Shown here one piece after another: positions 1-7,096 of a DNA stretch of 32,116 bases; positions within the stretch are counted from its first letter, which is position 1, and each line of letters begins with the position of its first letter. The position numbers and the translations under genes are program-made. Where the stretch lies: NCBI RefSeq assembly GCF_035762905.1, contig NZ_DASUCC010000014.1, forward strand, positions 1 through 32,116, in the 5' to 3' direction. This DNA is from DASYTH01 sp035762905 (lineage in GTDB: Bacteria > Actinomycetota > Actinomycetes > Mycobacteriales > Pseudonocardiaceae). The notes below the pieces were generated by a model. It made no database searches. It saw only the letters and a list, made by a program, of their open reading frames with translations, and had not been told where the DNA came from.

Positions 1-92
1 GCCCGGGCCCGAGCCACCAACTCGGCCACCACCTGCCGATCCACCGCCGGCGTGCCCGCCGCTGCTGACCTGGCACTACTCTCACTACTCAT
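1..92 (-). CDS. Transposase N-terminus, IS256 family (partial)
   Basis: The frame starts at ATG 92-90 with a GGAGG ribosome binding site at 105-101, and 30 residues are visible before the window ends. The visible part has an Ala/Ser-rich leader and then an amphipathic stretch, VDRQVVAELVARAR, at residues 17-30. This resembles the start of IS256-family transposases, in which such a helix precedes the GGLLQQLT region. The DDE catalytic domain lies outside the window, so the family call rests on the N-terminus and the neighbouring terminus-like motif only. Confidence 0.5.
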   Translation of the reverse strand, partial: MSSESSARSAAAGTPAVDRQVVAELVARAR

Positions 93-123
93 CAATGCAA
101 CCTCCACTTTGGACAGTTACACC
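1..123 (-). mobile_element. End of an IS256-like insertion sequence (partial, cut by window start)
   Basis: The bases up to about 123 look like one end of an insertion sequence. A transposase-like reading frame starts at 92 and reads leftwards out of the window. Just outside it, read on the minus strand, is the motif GTGTAACTGTCC at 122-111, which resembles ends I recall for IS256-family elements of actinomycetes. The exact outer boundary and target duplication cannot be fixed because the other end is outside the window. The element sits at the left border of the biosynthetic genes. Confidence 0.5.
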
Positions 124-317
124 GTTGAGATTACAGTCCCGGTGTCGGCGACGCAGATCTGAAGTTCGACGCTCCAGTGGGTGTCTTCCGGGCAGTCGGT
201 GGCCGCCAGCGAGGCCGGGGTCGCGGTGGCGGTGAGGGTGTGGCCGATGAGGAGGGCGCCGGCGAGGGTGCTGGCGGCGACGAAGGACTTGAGCAGGGAG
301 TGCGGGCGGCGGGTCAT
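117..317 (-). CDS. Small secreted cysteine-containing peptide (66 aa)
   Basis: The ATG at 317-315 has an AAAGGGA ribosome binding site upstream. The first 33 or so residues form a typical Sec signal peptide: basic start (MTRRPH), a hydrophobic core of Ala/Leu/Val and an Ala-rich cleavage region around TATATPA. The mature part is only about 30 residues and carries two cysteines, CPEDTHW and QICVAD, probably forming one disulfide. No enzymatic domain is seen. The stop codon falls in the presumed insertion-sequence end, so the last few residues may derive from the IS and the original protein may have been longer. It is transcribed away from the cluster and is probably not part of it. Confidence 0.6.
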   Translation of the reverse strand: MTRRPHSLLKSFVAASTLAGALLIGHTLTATATPASLAATDCPEDTHWSVELQICVADTGTVISTV

Positions 318-374
318 GTGGGGTCCCTTTCTCGATCGGTTTCGGTCCTGGGGAAAGGAAACAGGGGCGGGGTA

Positions 375-396
375 TCGGTCGGGCTTCGGTCGGGTT
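375..396. repeat. Two 11-bp direct repeats in the divergent upstream region
   Basis: TCGGTCGGG occurs at 375-383 and again at 386-394, a period of 11 bases or about one helical turn. It lies in the 179-base gap between the divergent secreted-peptide gene (start 317) and the first cluster gene (start 497). Such spacing would suit a regulator binding one face of the DNA, but the rest of the gap is simple G-rich sequence and I could not define a clear -10/-35 pair. Operator function is inference. Confidence 0.3.
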
Positions 397-496
397 TTCG
401 GGGCGGATAGCGGATCGAAGGGGGATCGACAGGGGCGCGGGTGAGTGTTCGGGGGCCAGTTCACGTCAGGTGTTGGACCACCCGAGGGGAGTGTTG

Positions 497-1210
497 ATGA
501 ACGGCCCCTGTACTGCGGAGCACTGCGGGACTGATCCGGTCGACGCGGTGGTCGAGCGGGTGATGACCGGGAGCGGGGTGGGGGCGGCACTGGGGCTGGT
601 GTGTGCGGTGGGGGGATGCCGGGGGGCGTTGCTGACGGCGTTGGCGGCGCGGCATCTGTTGCCGCCGGGGGTGGTGACCGCCTCGGTGATCGGGCGGGGC
701 GAGGTCAAGCATCGGCAGTTGATGGCGATCGTTCGGCATGTGCCGGGGGTCAGCCATGTTTCCGTGCGGGGGTTGGGTGGGGAGCCGGTGCATCCGTGGG
801 TGGCCGGTCAGGTGGAGCTCGCCGGGGTGGGGTTGACCGTTGCGGGAACGGCGCGGGAGGCGGCGTTCGGGGCGAATCTGGTCGTGGTCACCGGGTTCGA
901 TCAGGCGGAGGTGTGGCCGGCGCATCTGGCCAACGGGGCGGTGCTGGTGAACGCCACCGGGCGGGAGCCGGACCGGGTGATGTTGGCGATGGTGGGGCGG
1001 ATCTTCGTCGACGACGCGGTTCTGTTGGATCGCGCCGAGTTGCCGTGGGGTTCGCGGGTCGAGGGGGACCTGCGTCAGGTTCTCACCGGCGAGCACCCGG
1101 GTCGTACCGGACCGGACGAGGTGCTGCTGGTCGAGTTGCTCAACAACCGTCCAATGAGGAACAGGGAGTTCTCGTGTCGATTCAACCAGAGATCAAGCAG
1201 TTCGTTGTGA
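497..1210 (+). CDS. Ornithine cyclodeaminase/mu-crystallin family protein, N-terminally short
   Basis: Starting at ATG 497 (GAGGGGA ribosome binding site 484-490) this gives 237 residues. The sequence follows the NAD(P)-binding half of the ornithine cyclodeaminase/mu-crystallin family: a helix ending in LAARHLLPP, a Rossmann-like VIGRGEVKHRQL, a VVVTGFDQ strand, NGAVLVNATGREP and the C-terminal GDLRQVLTGEHPGR. Family members are usually 310-350 residues, and the N-terminal substrate-binding lobe of about 100 residues is absent. The 180 bases upstream do not encode it in another frame. The gene overlaps the next start by 37 bases. It may be a remodelled NAD(P)-dependent reductase or imine-handling enzyme for the amino-acid-derived heterocycle, or a decaying remnant. 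The conserved core argues against advanced decay. Confidence 0.6.
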   Translation: MNGPCTAEHCGTDPVDAVVERVMTGSGVGAALGLVCAVGGCRGALLTALAARHLLPPGVVTASVIGRGEVKHRQLMAIVRHVPGVSHVSVRGLGGEPVHPWVAGQVELAGVGLTVAGTAREAAFGANLVVVTGFDQAEVWPAHLANGAVLVNATGREPDRVMLAMVGRIFVDDAVLLDRAELPWGSRVEGDLRQVLTGEHPGRTGPDEVLLVELLNNRPMRNREFSCRFNQRSSSSL

Positions 1211-1425
1211 GCGAGTTCGCTCCGGACATCCCGGCCGATCAGCTTCCGGCCGACGTGGACCTGTTGGACACCGGTGTGGTGGACAGCCTCGGTCTGTTGC
1301 GGCTGATCGCGTGGGTCGGTGAACGGTACGGGATTTCGGTGGGAGAGAAGAACATCTCACCGGCGCAGTTCAGTTCGGTTGCCGCGATCGAGGACTTCGT
1401 CAACGCGGAACGCAGTTTTGTCTGA
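1174..1425 (+). CDS. Free-standing acyl/peptidyl carrier protein
   Basis: The 83-residue protein starts at GTG 1174, with an ACAGGGAG ribosome binding site at 1161-1168. It has the four-helix carrier-protein layout and the phosphopantetheine site VVDSLGLL, with Ser38 as the expected attachment point. Helix III is followed by SSVAAIEDFV, the usual carrier C-terminus. The gene ends 28 bases before the EctC-like gene. No other carrier lies in this operon, while a stand-alone adenylation enzyme (5646-7064) lies downstream. The pair probably works as a split NRPS loading module, tethering an amino acid for cyclisation and oxidation. Whether it is acyl- or aminoacyl-loaded cannot be read from the sequence alone. 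Confidence 0.85.
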   Translation: MSIQPEIKQFVVSEFAPDIPADQLPADVDLLDTGVVDSLGLLRLIAWVGERYGISVGEKNISPAQFSSVAAIEDFVNAERSFV

Positions 1426-1453
1426 GACGGATACAGGGAGAAGGAGTAGGGGC

Positions 1454-1828
1454 ATGATCGTGCGGGACCGGGCCGGGGTGACCGGCGTGGAGTGGGGCAA
1501 CGGGCTCAGCTACCGGATGCTGGTGCAGGCCGACAACATGGGGTTCGCCGTGGCGCACACGGTGGTGCGGGCGGGGTCGAAATCGCCGCTGCACTACCGA
1601 AACCACCTGGAGGCCTGCTACTGCATCGCGGGCCGCGGCCAGGTCATCGACGCCGAGGGCACCGTGCACGAGATCGAGCCGGGCGTGATCTACGCGCTGG
1701 ACAAGCACGACGAGCACTTCCTGATCGCGGCGCCGGAGGGCGACCTCGAGCTGATCAGCGTCTTCAACCCGCCGCTGCGCGGGGACGAGCGGCACAACTT
1801 CGACTCCGACGAGTTCTCACACTACTGA
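1454..1828 (+). CDS. Ectoine-synthase (EctC)-like cupin cyclase
   Basis: The 124-residue cupin starts at ATG 1454 with AAGGAG at 1441-1446. It follows ectoine synthase almost end to end: MIVR start, MGFAVAHT, the HYRNHLEACYCI strand pair, PGVIYALDKHDEHFLI and VFNPPLRG. The metal-binding residues known from EctC are all present (Glu53, Tyr80, His88). EctC closes a cyclic amidine by water loss, and is known to have a side activity on glutamine giving 5-amino-3,4-dihydro-2H-pyrrole-2-carboxylate. There are no ectA/ectB/ectD neighbours. Instead it sits between a carrier protein and a C-glycosynthase. I infer that it cyclises carrier-bound or free glutamine to the amino-dihydropyrrole that becomes the C-nucleoside base. 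An osmolyte role is unlikely here. Confidence 0.85.
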   Translation: MIVRDRAGVTGVEWGNGLSYRMLVQADNMGFAVAHTVVRAGSKSPLHYRNHLEACYCIAGRGQVIDAEGTVHEIEPGVIYALDKHDEHFLIAAPEGDLELISVFNPPLRGDERHNFDSDEFSHY

Positions 1829-1839
1829 GAGGAACGGGC

Positions 1840-2763
1840 ATGTCTTCCCGCGACACGCTGTTCGAGCTGTCCGACGAGGTGGCCGGCGCGCTGGCCACCG
1901 GGCAACCGGTGGTGGCGTTGGAGTCATCGGGTGTGGTGCACGGCCTGCCGTACCCGCTGAACCTGGAAACGGCGCTGGACATGGAAAAGACGATTCGGGC
2001 CGGCGGCGCGGTGCCGGCCCGGATCGGAATCGTGGCCGGCCGGTTCGTGATCGGCATGTCCGATGCGCAGGTGGAGCTGTTCGCCACCACGCCGTCCGTG
2101 CCCAAGATCGGCAGCCGGGACATCGGCCCGGTGCTTGCCGGCGGCGGGCACGGCGGCACCACGGTCTCCGCCGCGCTGCTCGCCGCCGGGCGGGCCGGCA
2201 TCGAGGTGCTCGCGGTGGCCGGCATCGGCGGCGTGCACTTCGGCGCCCAGGAGACCTTCGACGTGTCCGCGGACCTGGTGGAGTTCACCCGGCACCGGAT
2301 CGCGGTGGTCTGCGCAGGCGCCAAGTCCCTGCTGGACCCCGCGCTCACCCTGGAGTACCTGGAAACGCTCGGCGTTCCGGTGGTCGGCTACCGGTGCGAC
2401 GACTTTCCGGCCTACTACAGCGTTTCCAGCGGGGAACCGAACCCGCGCCGGATCGACGACCCGGCCGTGCTCGCCGAGGCGATCCGGCTGCACTGGCGGG
2501 TCGGCAACACCGGCGCGTTCCTGGTCACCCATCCGATCGACGAACTGGACGCGCTGCCGGCCGACGAGGTCTACGACCTGATCCGGCGCAAGCAGGCCGA
2601 GGCGCGCGCGGCCGGGGTGCGCGGCCAGGCGGTGACCCCGCACATCCTGTCCGCGGTGGGTGCCGCCACCCGCGGCCGCACCGCCGCCGCCAACCGGTCG
2701 GTGCTGCTGTCCACCTGTGCGCTGGCCGCCGAGGTGGCCGCGGCGATCAAGGACCGGCCGTGA
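1840..2763 (+). CDS. psuG: Pseudouridine-5'-phosphate glycosidase family C-glycosynthase
   Basis: The 307-residue protein begins at ATG 1840 (GAGAGGA ribosome binding site) and is full length for the PsuG/YeiN family. The family reaction is reversible C-C bond cleavage or formation between uracil and ribose 5-phosphate through a lysine Schiff base. Key residues are visible: Glu28 in VVALESSG, the AGIGGVHFGA loop, Asp141 in DVSADL and the Schiff-base lysine Lys162 in AGAKSLLDP. Paralogues act as C-glycosynthases in C-nucleoside and C-riboside pathways (SdmA in showdomycin, AlnA in alnumycin). Immediate coupling to a HAD phosphatase by a GTGA overlap repeats the AlnA/AlnB arrangement. With carrier, adenylation, EctC and dehydrogenase genes nearby, it probably joins an aminopyrrole to ribose 5-phosphate. 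A housekeeping pseudouridine catabolic role is less likely, since no pseudouridine kinase is present. Confidence 0.92.
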   Translation: MSSRDTLFELSDEVAGALATGQPVVALESSGVVHGLPYPLNLETALDMEKTIRAGGAVPARIGIVAGRFVIGMSDAQVELFATTPSVPKIGSRDIGPVLAGGGHGGTTVSAALLAAGRAGIEVLAVAGIGGVHFGAQETFDVSADLVEFTRHRIAVVCAGAKSLLDPALTLEYLETLGVPVVGYRCDDFPAYYSVSSGEPNPRRIDDPAVLAEAIRLHWRVGNTGAFLVTHPIDELDALPADEVYDLIRRKQAEARAAGVRGQAVTPHILSAVGAATRGRTAAANRSVLLSTCALAAEVAAAIKDRP

Positions 2764-3440
2764 CCGCCGCGGCCCTGTTCGACCTGGACGGCACGCTCGT
2801 CGACACCCCCGCCGGGATGACCACGGTGCTGCGCGCCGTGGTCGCCCGGGCGGGCGGCACCGCCGCGGAACACCAACTGCGCCAGACCATCGGCCGCCCG
2901 CTGGCCGACTCCCTGGCGCTGCTGCTGGACCGCCCGGCCGGTCACCCCGAGGTGGCCGCCGCCGTGCGGCAGGCCCGCGAGCTGTTCACCGACACCGTGA
3001 TCCCGCGGGCCCGCGCGCTGGTCCTGCCCGGCGTGCCCGAGCTGCTGGCCGAACTGCGCCGGCACCGGGTGCGGCTGGCCGTGGTCACCAGCAAGTCCCG
3101 GCCCGGCGCGGTCGAGCTGCTGACCGCAGCCGGCCTGCTCGATGCGTTCGACACGTTGTCCTGCCACGGAATGTGCGAGCGCGGCAAGCCGCATCCGGAC
3201 CTGGCGCTGCTCGCCGCCGCCGAGCTGGACGTGCCGGCGCACCGCTGCACCGTGATCGGCGACGCCGTGGACGACATGCGGATGGCCGTCGCCGCCGGGA
3301 TGTTCCCGGTCGGCGTCACCACCGGCGTCGCGTCCGACGCGGAGCTGGCCGCGGCCGGCGCCCGCGCGGTCCCCGGCGACCCGGCCGCCCTGCGCGCGGC
3401 GCTGCTGCAAGCCAACCCGACTCCCGTTCCCCAGAGGTGA
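2760..3440 (+). CDS. HAD-family phosphatase (C-nucleotide dephosphorylation)
   Basis: GTG 2760 overlaps the preceding stop in GTGA, so translation is coupled. The 226-residue protein has all haloacid-dehalogenase motifs: motif I DLDGTLVDT (nucleophile Asp8, acid/base Asp10), a helical cap around residues 20-80, motif II VVTSKS, motif III lysine in RGKPHPD and motif IV IGDAVDDMRMA. It belongs to the phosphoglycolate-phosphatase-like subgroup. Pairing with a PsuG-type synthase mirrors alnumycin AlnB, which removes the 5'-phosphate left after C-ribosylation, and I assign the same role here. The substrate is inferred from context. Confidence 0.88.
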   Translation: MTAAALFDLDGTLVDTPAGMTTVLRAVVARAGGTAAEHQLRQTIGRPLADSLALLLDRPAGHPEVAAAVRQARELFTDTVIPRARALVLPGVPELLAELRRHRVRLAVVTSKSRPGAVELLTAAGLLDAFDTLSCHGMCERGKPHPDLALLAAAELDVPAHRCTVIGDAVDDMRMAVAAGMFPVGVTTGVASDAELAAAGARAVPGDPAALRAALLQANPTPVPQR

Positions 3441-3445
3441 AACCC

Positions 3446-4831
3446 ATGACCCTCACCGAATCCGCCACCGTCCGGCGGTCGTCGGCCGGCGCCGCGCTCG
3501 CGGTGCTCGCCGTCGCGCAGTTCCTCATCGCGCTGGACTACTCCATCGTCTACATCGCCCTGCCCAGCGTGGGCGGTGACCTCGCGCTCTCCGAATCCTC
3601 GGTGCAGTGGGTGGTCAGCGGCTACGCGGTGTTCTTCGCCGGGTTCCTGGTCGTCGGCGGCCGGGCCGCGGACCGGTTCGGCCCGCGCACCCTGTTCGTC
3701 GGGGCGATGCTGCTGTTCGGCCTGGCCGCACTGGCCGGCGGGCTGGCGCCCGGTGCGTCGCTGCTGCTGGTGGCCAGGGCGGTGCAGGGAATCGCCGCCG
3801 CGGCACTGCAACCCGCGGTCATCGCGTTGATCAACACCACGTTCGCCGCCGGCCCGGCCCGCAACCGCGCGCTCGGCGTGTGGGGCACGGTCGGCGCGTC
3901 CGGCCTCGCCGCCGGCGTGGTGATCGGCGGCCTGCTGACCACGGTGTCCTGGCGCTGGGTGTTCCTGATCAACCTGCCGCTGGCCGTGATCTGCGCGCTG
4001 GCCGCGCCCCGGCTGCTGCCCGGCAACGGCACGAGGACCGACCGGCGCACCACGCTGAACGTGCCGAGTGCCGTGCTGTGCACCGCAACCGTGCTGTCCG
4101 CCGCGCTGGCGCTGACCCAGGCCGCGGCCGCCGGCTGGACCCATCCGGGCACGCTGGCCGCGTTCGCCGTTGCCGCCGTGCTGCTCGGCGCGTTCGTCCG
4201 CCAGGAGCGGCGGGCCGCCGCCCCGCTGGTCGATCCGGTGCTGCGGCGCACCCGGTCGCTGCTGGTCGGCTGCGGCTCCACCGCGTGCTACATGGCCAGC
4301 GTCGGCAACCAGTTCTTCGTGGTCACCCTGCTGGTCCAGCAGTTGCGCGGGTACGGCCCGATCGCCGCGGGGCTGGCGTTCCTGCCGATGGCGGTGGCCA
4401 TCGCGGTGGCCAACTCGGTCGCGGCGCGGGTGGTCGCCGCGCTCGGCGTGCGGCGCACCCTCACCCTGGCGTTCGTCGCCGACGCGCTCGGCCTGCTGCT
4501 GCTCGCGGTCCAGGTGCACGGCGACAGCTATGTCTACGACCTGCTGCCCGGGCTGCTGATCACCGGTTTCGCCCACGGCCTCACCTATGTGTCGATGTTC
4601 ATCGCCGGTACCGCCGACGTGCCCGATCGCCATCAGGGCACCGGCGGCGCGCTGATGACCACCGCGCAGTACATGAGCGGTGCGCTGGGCATCGCGGTGC
4701 TGGTGCTGGTGCTCGGGCCGCAGCCCGGTCCCGGTGACTTCGGCGCCGCGTTCGTGACCACCGCGCTGGCCGCGGCGGCGGGCGCCGGGCTGGCCTGGTT
4801 CGGCCTGGCCGAACGCGGGAGCCGGCGGTGA
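3446..4831 (+). CDS. MFS drug/metabolite exporter, DHA2 (14-TM) type
   Basis: ATG 3446 follows AGAGGTG closely, giving 461 residues. The protein is strongly hydrophobic with about 14 predicted membrane segments. The DHA2 signatures are visible: ALDYSIVYIALP in TM1 (the motif D1 region), the loop GGRAADRFGPR (motif A) and the TM5 antiporter region around GASGLAAGVVIGG (motif C-like). It lies between the phosphatase and the racemase-like gene with a 4-base overlap downstream. Position inside the operon suggests export of the mature C-nucleoside and hence self-resistance. Confidence 0.88.
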   Translation: MTLTESATVRRSSAGAALAVLAVAQFLIALDYSIVYIALPSVGGDLALSESSVQWVVSGYAVFFAGFLVVGGRAADRFGPRTLFVGAMLLFGLAALAGGLAPGASLLLVARAVQGIAAAALQPAVIALINTTFAAGPARNRALGVWGTVGASGLAAGVVIGGLLTTVSWRWVFLINLPLAVICALAAPRLLPGNGTRTDRRTTLNVPSAVLCTATVLSAALALTQAAAAGWTHPGTLAAFAVAAVLLGAFVRQERRAAAPLVDPVLRRTRSLLVGCGSTACYMASVGNQFFVVTLLVQQLRGYGPIAAGLAFLPMAVAIAVANSVAARVVAALGVRRTLTLAFVADALGLLLLAVQVHGDSYVYDLLPGLLITGFAHGLTYVSMFIAGTADVPDRHQGTGGALMTTAQYMSGALGIAVLVLVLGPQPGPGDFGAAFVTTALAAAAGAGLAWFGLAERGSRR

Positions 4832-5688
4832 GGGGCGCGGTCTGGGTCGCCCAGCTCGGGGTGCTGGTGGTGCACAACGACCCGGTGGTTGAAGCCGAGC
4901 TGTGGCGGATGGCGCCGGCCGGGGTCACCGTGCACGCGGCCCGGTTCCAGAGCCCGACCAGCACCGGCGCCGAGTACACCGGCGAGCCGTGGCAGCGCAT
5001 GATCGCCGCCCCGGACGTGCACCGCGGTCTGGTCCAGCTCGGCCAGATGGAGCTGTCCGCCATCTGCCTGTGCTTCGGATCGGCCAGCTTCTTCGGCGGC
5101 ATCGAGTTCGACGACGGATTCGCCGCCGCGGCAACGGAACTGGCCGGCGGCACCCCGGTTTACACGGCCGGGCAGGCGATCCGGGCCGGGCTGGCCGCGC
5201 TTGGCGTGCGCCGGCCGCTGGTGCTGGCGCCGCCGTGGTTCACCGCGCCGACCTTCGCCGCCACCCGCGGCTACCTGGCCGCGTCCGGCGTCGCGGTCGC
5301 CGGGCTGGTGCGCTACCGGCTCGGTTCGGCCTGGGACCGGCACGAGCGGCACCGGCTGTTCGACCGGGGTGGCCGCTGGGCGGTGGATCCGGACGAGGTG
5401 TGCCGCCAGGTCACGGCCGAGTTCCCGGGCCACGCGGACGGGGTGCTGATTCCCGGCAGCGGGTTCCGGTCCTGGGAGGCGGTCGACCGGCTGGAGCGCC
5501 GGCTCGGCGTGCCGGTGCTGACCTCGAACCAGGCCTGCCTGTGGCGGCTGCTCGAGCTGACCGGGGTCGGCGCGGCCGTGCCCGGCGGCGGCCGGCTGCT
5601 GGCCGGCCGCGCATCCCACCGATCTTTCGCGGAGGAGGAACCGTCATGCCGTCCCGAGCTTTCGTCGCCGCGTTCGCCGGCCAGGTAG
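4828..5688 (+). CDS. Asp/Glu racemase superfamily protein (maleate isomerase/arylmalonate decarboxylase-like), one catalytic Cys
   Basis: GTG 4828 overlaps the MFS stop (GTGA), giving 286 residues. The fold signature is that of maleate cis-trans isomerase and arylmalonate decarboxylase: WVAQLGVLVVHNDPVVE, an EYTGEPW loop, the first cysteine loop ICLCFGSASFFGG (Cys80 and Cys82) and the C-terminal LERRLGVPVLTSNQACLW. In maleate isomerases two cysteines act. Here the second site reads LIPGSGFRSW with Gly210 where the cysteine is expected. A decarboxylase uses only the second Cys, so this protein matches neither class. Possible roles are isomerisation or decarboxylation of the carboxylated heterocycle, or handling of a maleimide/maleamate-like product. 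Its 3' end overlaps the adenylation gene by 43 bases. Confidence 0.65.
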   Translation: MRGAVWVAQLGVLVVHNDPVVEAELWRMAPAGVTVHAARFQSPTSTGAEYTGEPWQRMIAAPDVHRGLVQLGQMELSAICLCFGSASFFGGIEFDDGFAAAATELAGGTPVYTAGQAIRAGLAALGVRRPLVLAPPWFTAPTFAATRGYLAASGVAVAGLVRYRLGSAWDRHERHRLFDRGGRWAVDPDEVCRQVTAEFPGHADGVLIPGSGFRSWEAVDRLERRLGVPVLTSNQACLWRLLELTGVGAAVPGGGRLLAGRASHRSFAEEEPSCRPELSSPRSPAR

Positions 5689-7064
5689 CGGCCCGGCCGC
5701 TGGCGCCCGCGCTGTCCTTGGCGGGCGGAGTGGTCGACTACGCCACGCTGGACCGCGCGGTGCGCGCCGCGCACGAGGCACTGGCCGCAGTCGACGCGAC
5801 CGGACCGGTGTGCGTGCCCGCGCACAAGTCGCCGGCCACCGTCGCGCTGCTGATCGCCTGTTTCGAGGCGGGCCGGCGGGTGCTGCTGCCGTCCCCGTCG
5901 CTCGGCCGGGACGCGTTGGCCCGGTTGTGCGAGCAGGCCGGGTGTCCGGTCGAGCTGAGCGCGGCCGGTGGCGTCCCGGTGGCCAGGCGCACCGGCGTGC
6001 CGGGCCGCCCGATGCCCGGCCCGGGCCTGCTGCTCACCACGTCCGGCTCCACCGGTACGCCCAAGATCGTCGTGCTTGCCGAGTCGGGGGTGGACAACTT
6101 CGTTGCCTGGGCGGCGAAAACGTTCGGCATCGGGCCGGGCGCCGGGGTGCTCAACTACGCGCCGCTGAACTTCGACCTGTGCCTTCTCGACGTCTGGGCG
6201 GCGCTGGCCACCGGGGCGTGCGTGGACCTGGTCGACCCGGAGCGGTCGGCGGACGGGGCGTACCTGGCCGGCCTGTGCGCCGACCGGGCGCCGGGCGTGA
6301 TCCAGGCGGTGCCGCTGTTCTTCCGGCTGGTCACCGAGACCGGCCGGGTGTTCCCGACCGTGCGCGAGGTGCTGCTGACCGGCGACGTGGTGCCGCCGCC
6401 GCTGCTGGACCGGATCGTCGCCGCGTTCCCCAACGCGCGGCTGTGGAACGTGTACGGGTGCACCGAGACCAACGACAGCTTCGTGCACCTGATCGAGCCG
6501 GACGAGGTGCGCGCGCTCGGCGTGCTGCCGATCGGCACCCCGATCGACGGGGTGGAGGCGCTGGTGGTCGACGAGCACGGCGCGGTGGTCACCGGCGCCG
6601 GCGCGGGCGAACTGGTGGTGCGCACGCCGTTTCGCGCGCAGGGTTACCTGGACCGGCAGTTGGACCGGGACCGGTGGTGGGACGGGTACTTCCGCACCGG
6701 CGACCTGGTCCGGCGGGACGAGCGCGGCCTGGTGTTCCTCACCGGCCGCAACGACCACCAGGTGAAGGTGCGCGGGGTGCGCACCAACGTGGCGGAGGTC
6801 GAGCAGGTGGTGCTCGCGCATCCGGACGTGCTGGAGGCGGCGGTGATCGCGGTGCCGGACGAGGCGGCCGGCAACGTCCTGCACGCGGTGGTCCGCCGGG
6901 CGCCGGGCACCGCGCTGAACGGGTTGGGGCTGCGCGTGCACTGCGCGGCGGCCCTGCCGAGGACGGCGATTCCGGGTGCCTTCGAGATCGGCGACAGCGC
7001 ACTGCCGCGCACCTCCACGGGCAAGGTCGACCGCACGGCCCTGATCGGGCGGCGGGCGGCGTAG
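5646..7064 (+). CDS. Stand-alone NRPS-type adenylation enzyme
   Basis: ATG 5646 has GAGGAGGA upstream and lies inside the end of the preceding gene. The 472-residue protein contains the adenylate-forming core motifs: LLLTTSGSTGTPK (A3), NFDLCLLDVW (A4), NVYGCTETND (A5), YFRTGDLVRRDERG (A7), GRNDHQVKVRG (A8) and LPRTSTGKVDR with the C-terminal catalytic Lys (A10). It has no condensation or carrier domain, so it must act on a separate carrier, most simply the one at 1174-1425. A hand reading of the specificity pocket is Asp, Leu, Leu, Gln, Leu, Gly, Val, Asp, Ser. The Asp is typical of alpha-amino acid substrates, and Gln at the fourth position occurs in Glu/Gln activators. Glutamine is my best guess, mainly from the pathway. 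Confidence 0.88.
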   Translation: MPSRAFVAAFAGQVAARPLAPALSLAGGVVDYATLDRAVRAAHEALAAVDATGPVCVPAHKSPATVALLIACFEAGRRVLLPSPSLGRDALARLCEQAGCPVELSAAGGVPVARRTGVPGRPMPGPGLLLTTSGSTGTPKIVVLAESGVDNFVAWAAKTFGIGPGAGVLNYAPLNFDLCLLDVWAALATGACVDLVDPERSADGAYLAGLCADRAPGVIQAVPLFFRLVTETGRVFPTVREVLLTGDVVPPPLLDRIVAAFPNARLWNVYGCTETNDSFVHLIEPDEVRALGVLPIGTPIDGVEALVVDEHGAVVTGAGAGELVVRTPFRAQGYLDRQLDRDRWWDGYFRTGDLVRRDERGLVFLTGRNDHQVKVRGVRTNVAEVEQVVLAHPDVLEAAVIAVPDEAAGNVLHAVVRRAPGTALNGLGLRVHCAAALPRTAIPGAFEIGDSALPRTSTGKVDRTALIGRRAA

Positions 7065-7096
7065 ACGGCGACCGCGGTCGCGAAAGGGGCAAGGAA

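Noticed and set aside
601..1173. Upstream extension of the carrier-protein frame
   Set aside because: The extension is a Gly/Arg-rich shadow of the ornithine-cyclodeaminase-like gene. The carrier starts at GTG 1174 with its own ribosome binding site.
1454..1828. Ectoine biosynthesis locus
   Set aside because: No ectA, ectB or ectD is nearby, and the neighbours are a carrier protein and a C-glycosynthase, so an osmolyte pathway is not supported.
2942..4633. Very long minus-strand open frame opposite the phosphatase and MFS genes
   Set aside because: Its translation is Gly/Arg/His/Gln-rich low-complexity sequence typical of antisense frames in GC-rich DNA. The plus-strand genes have clear family motifs.
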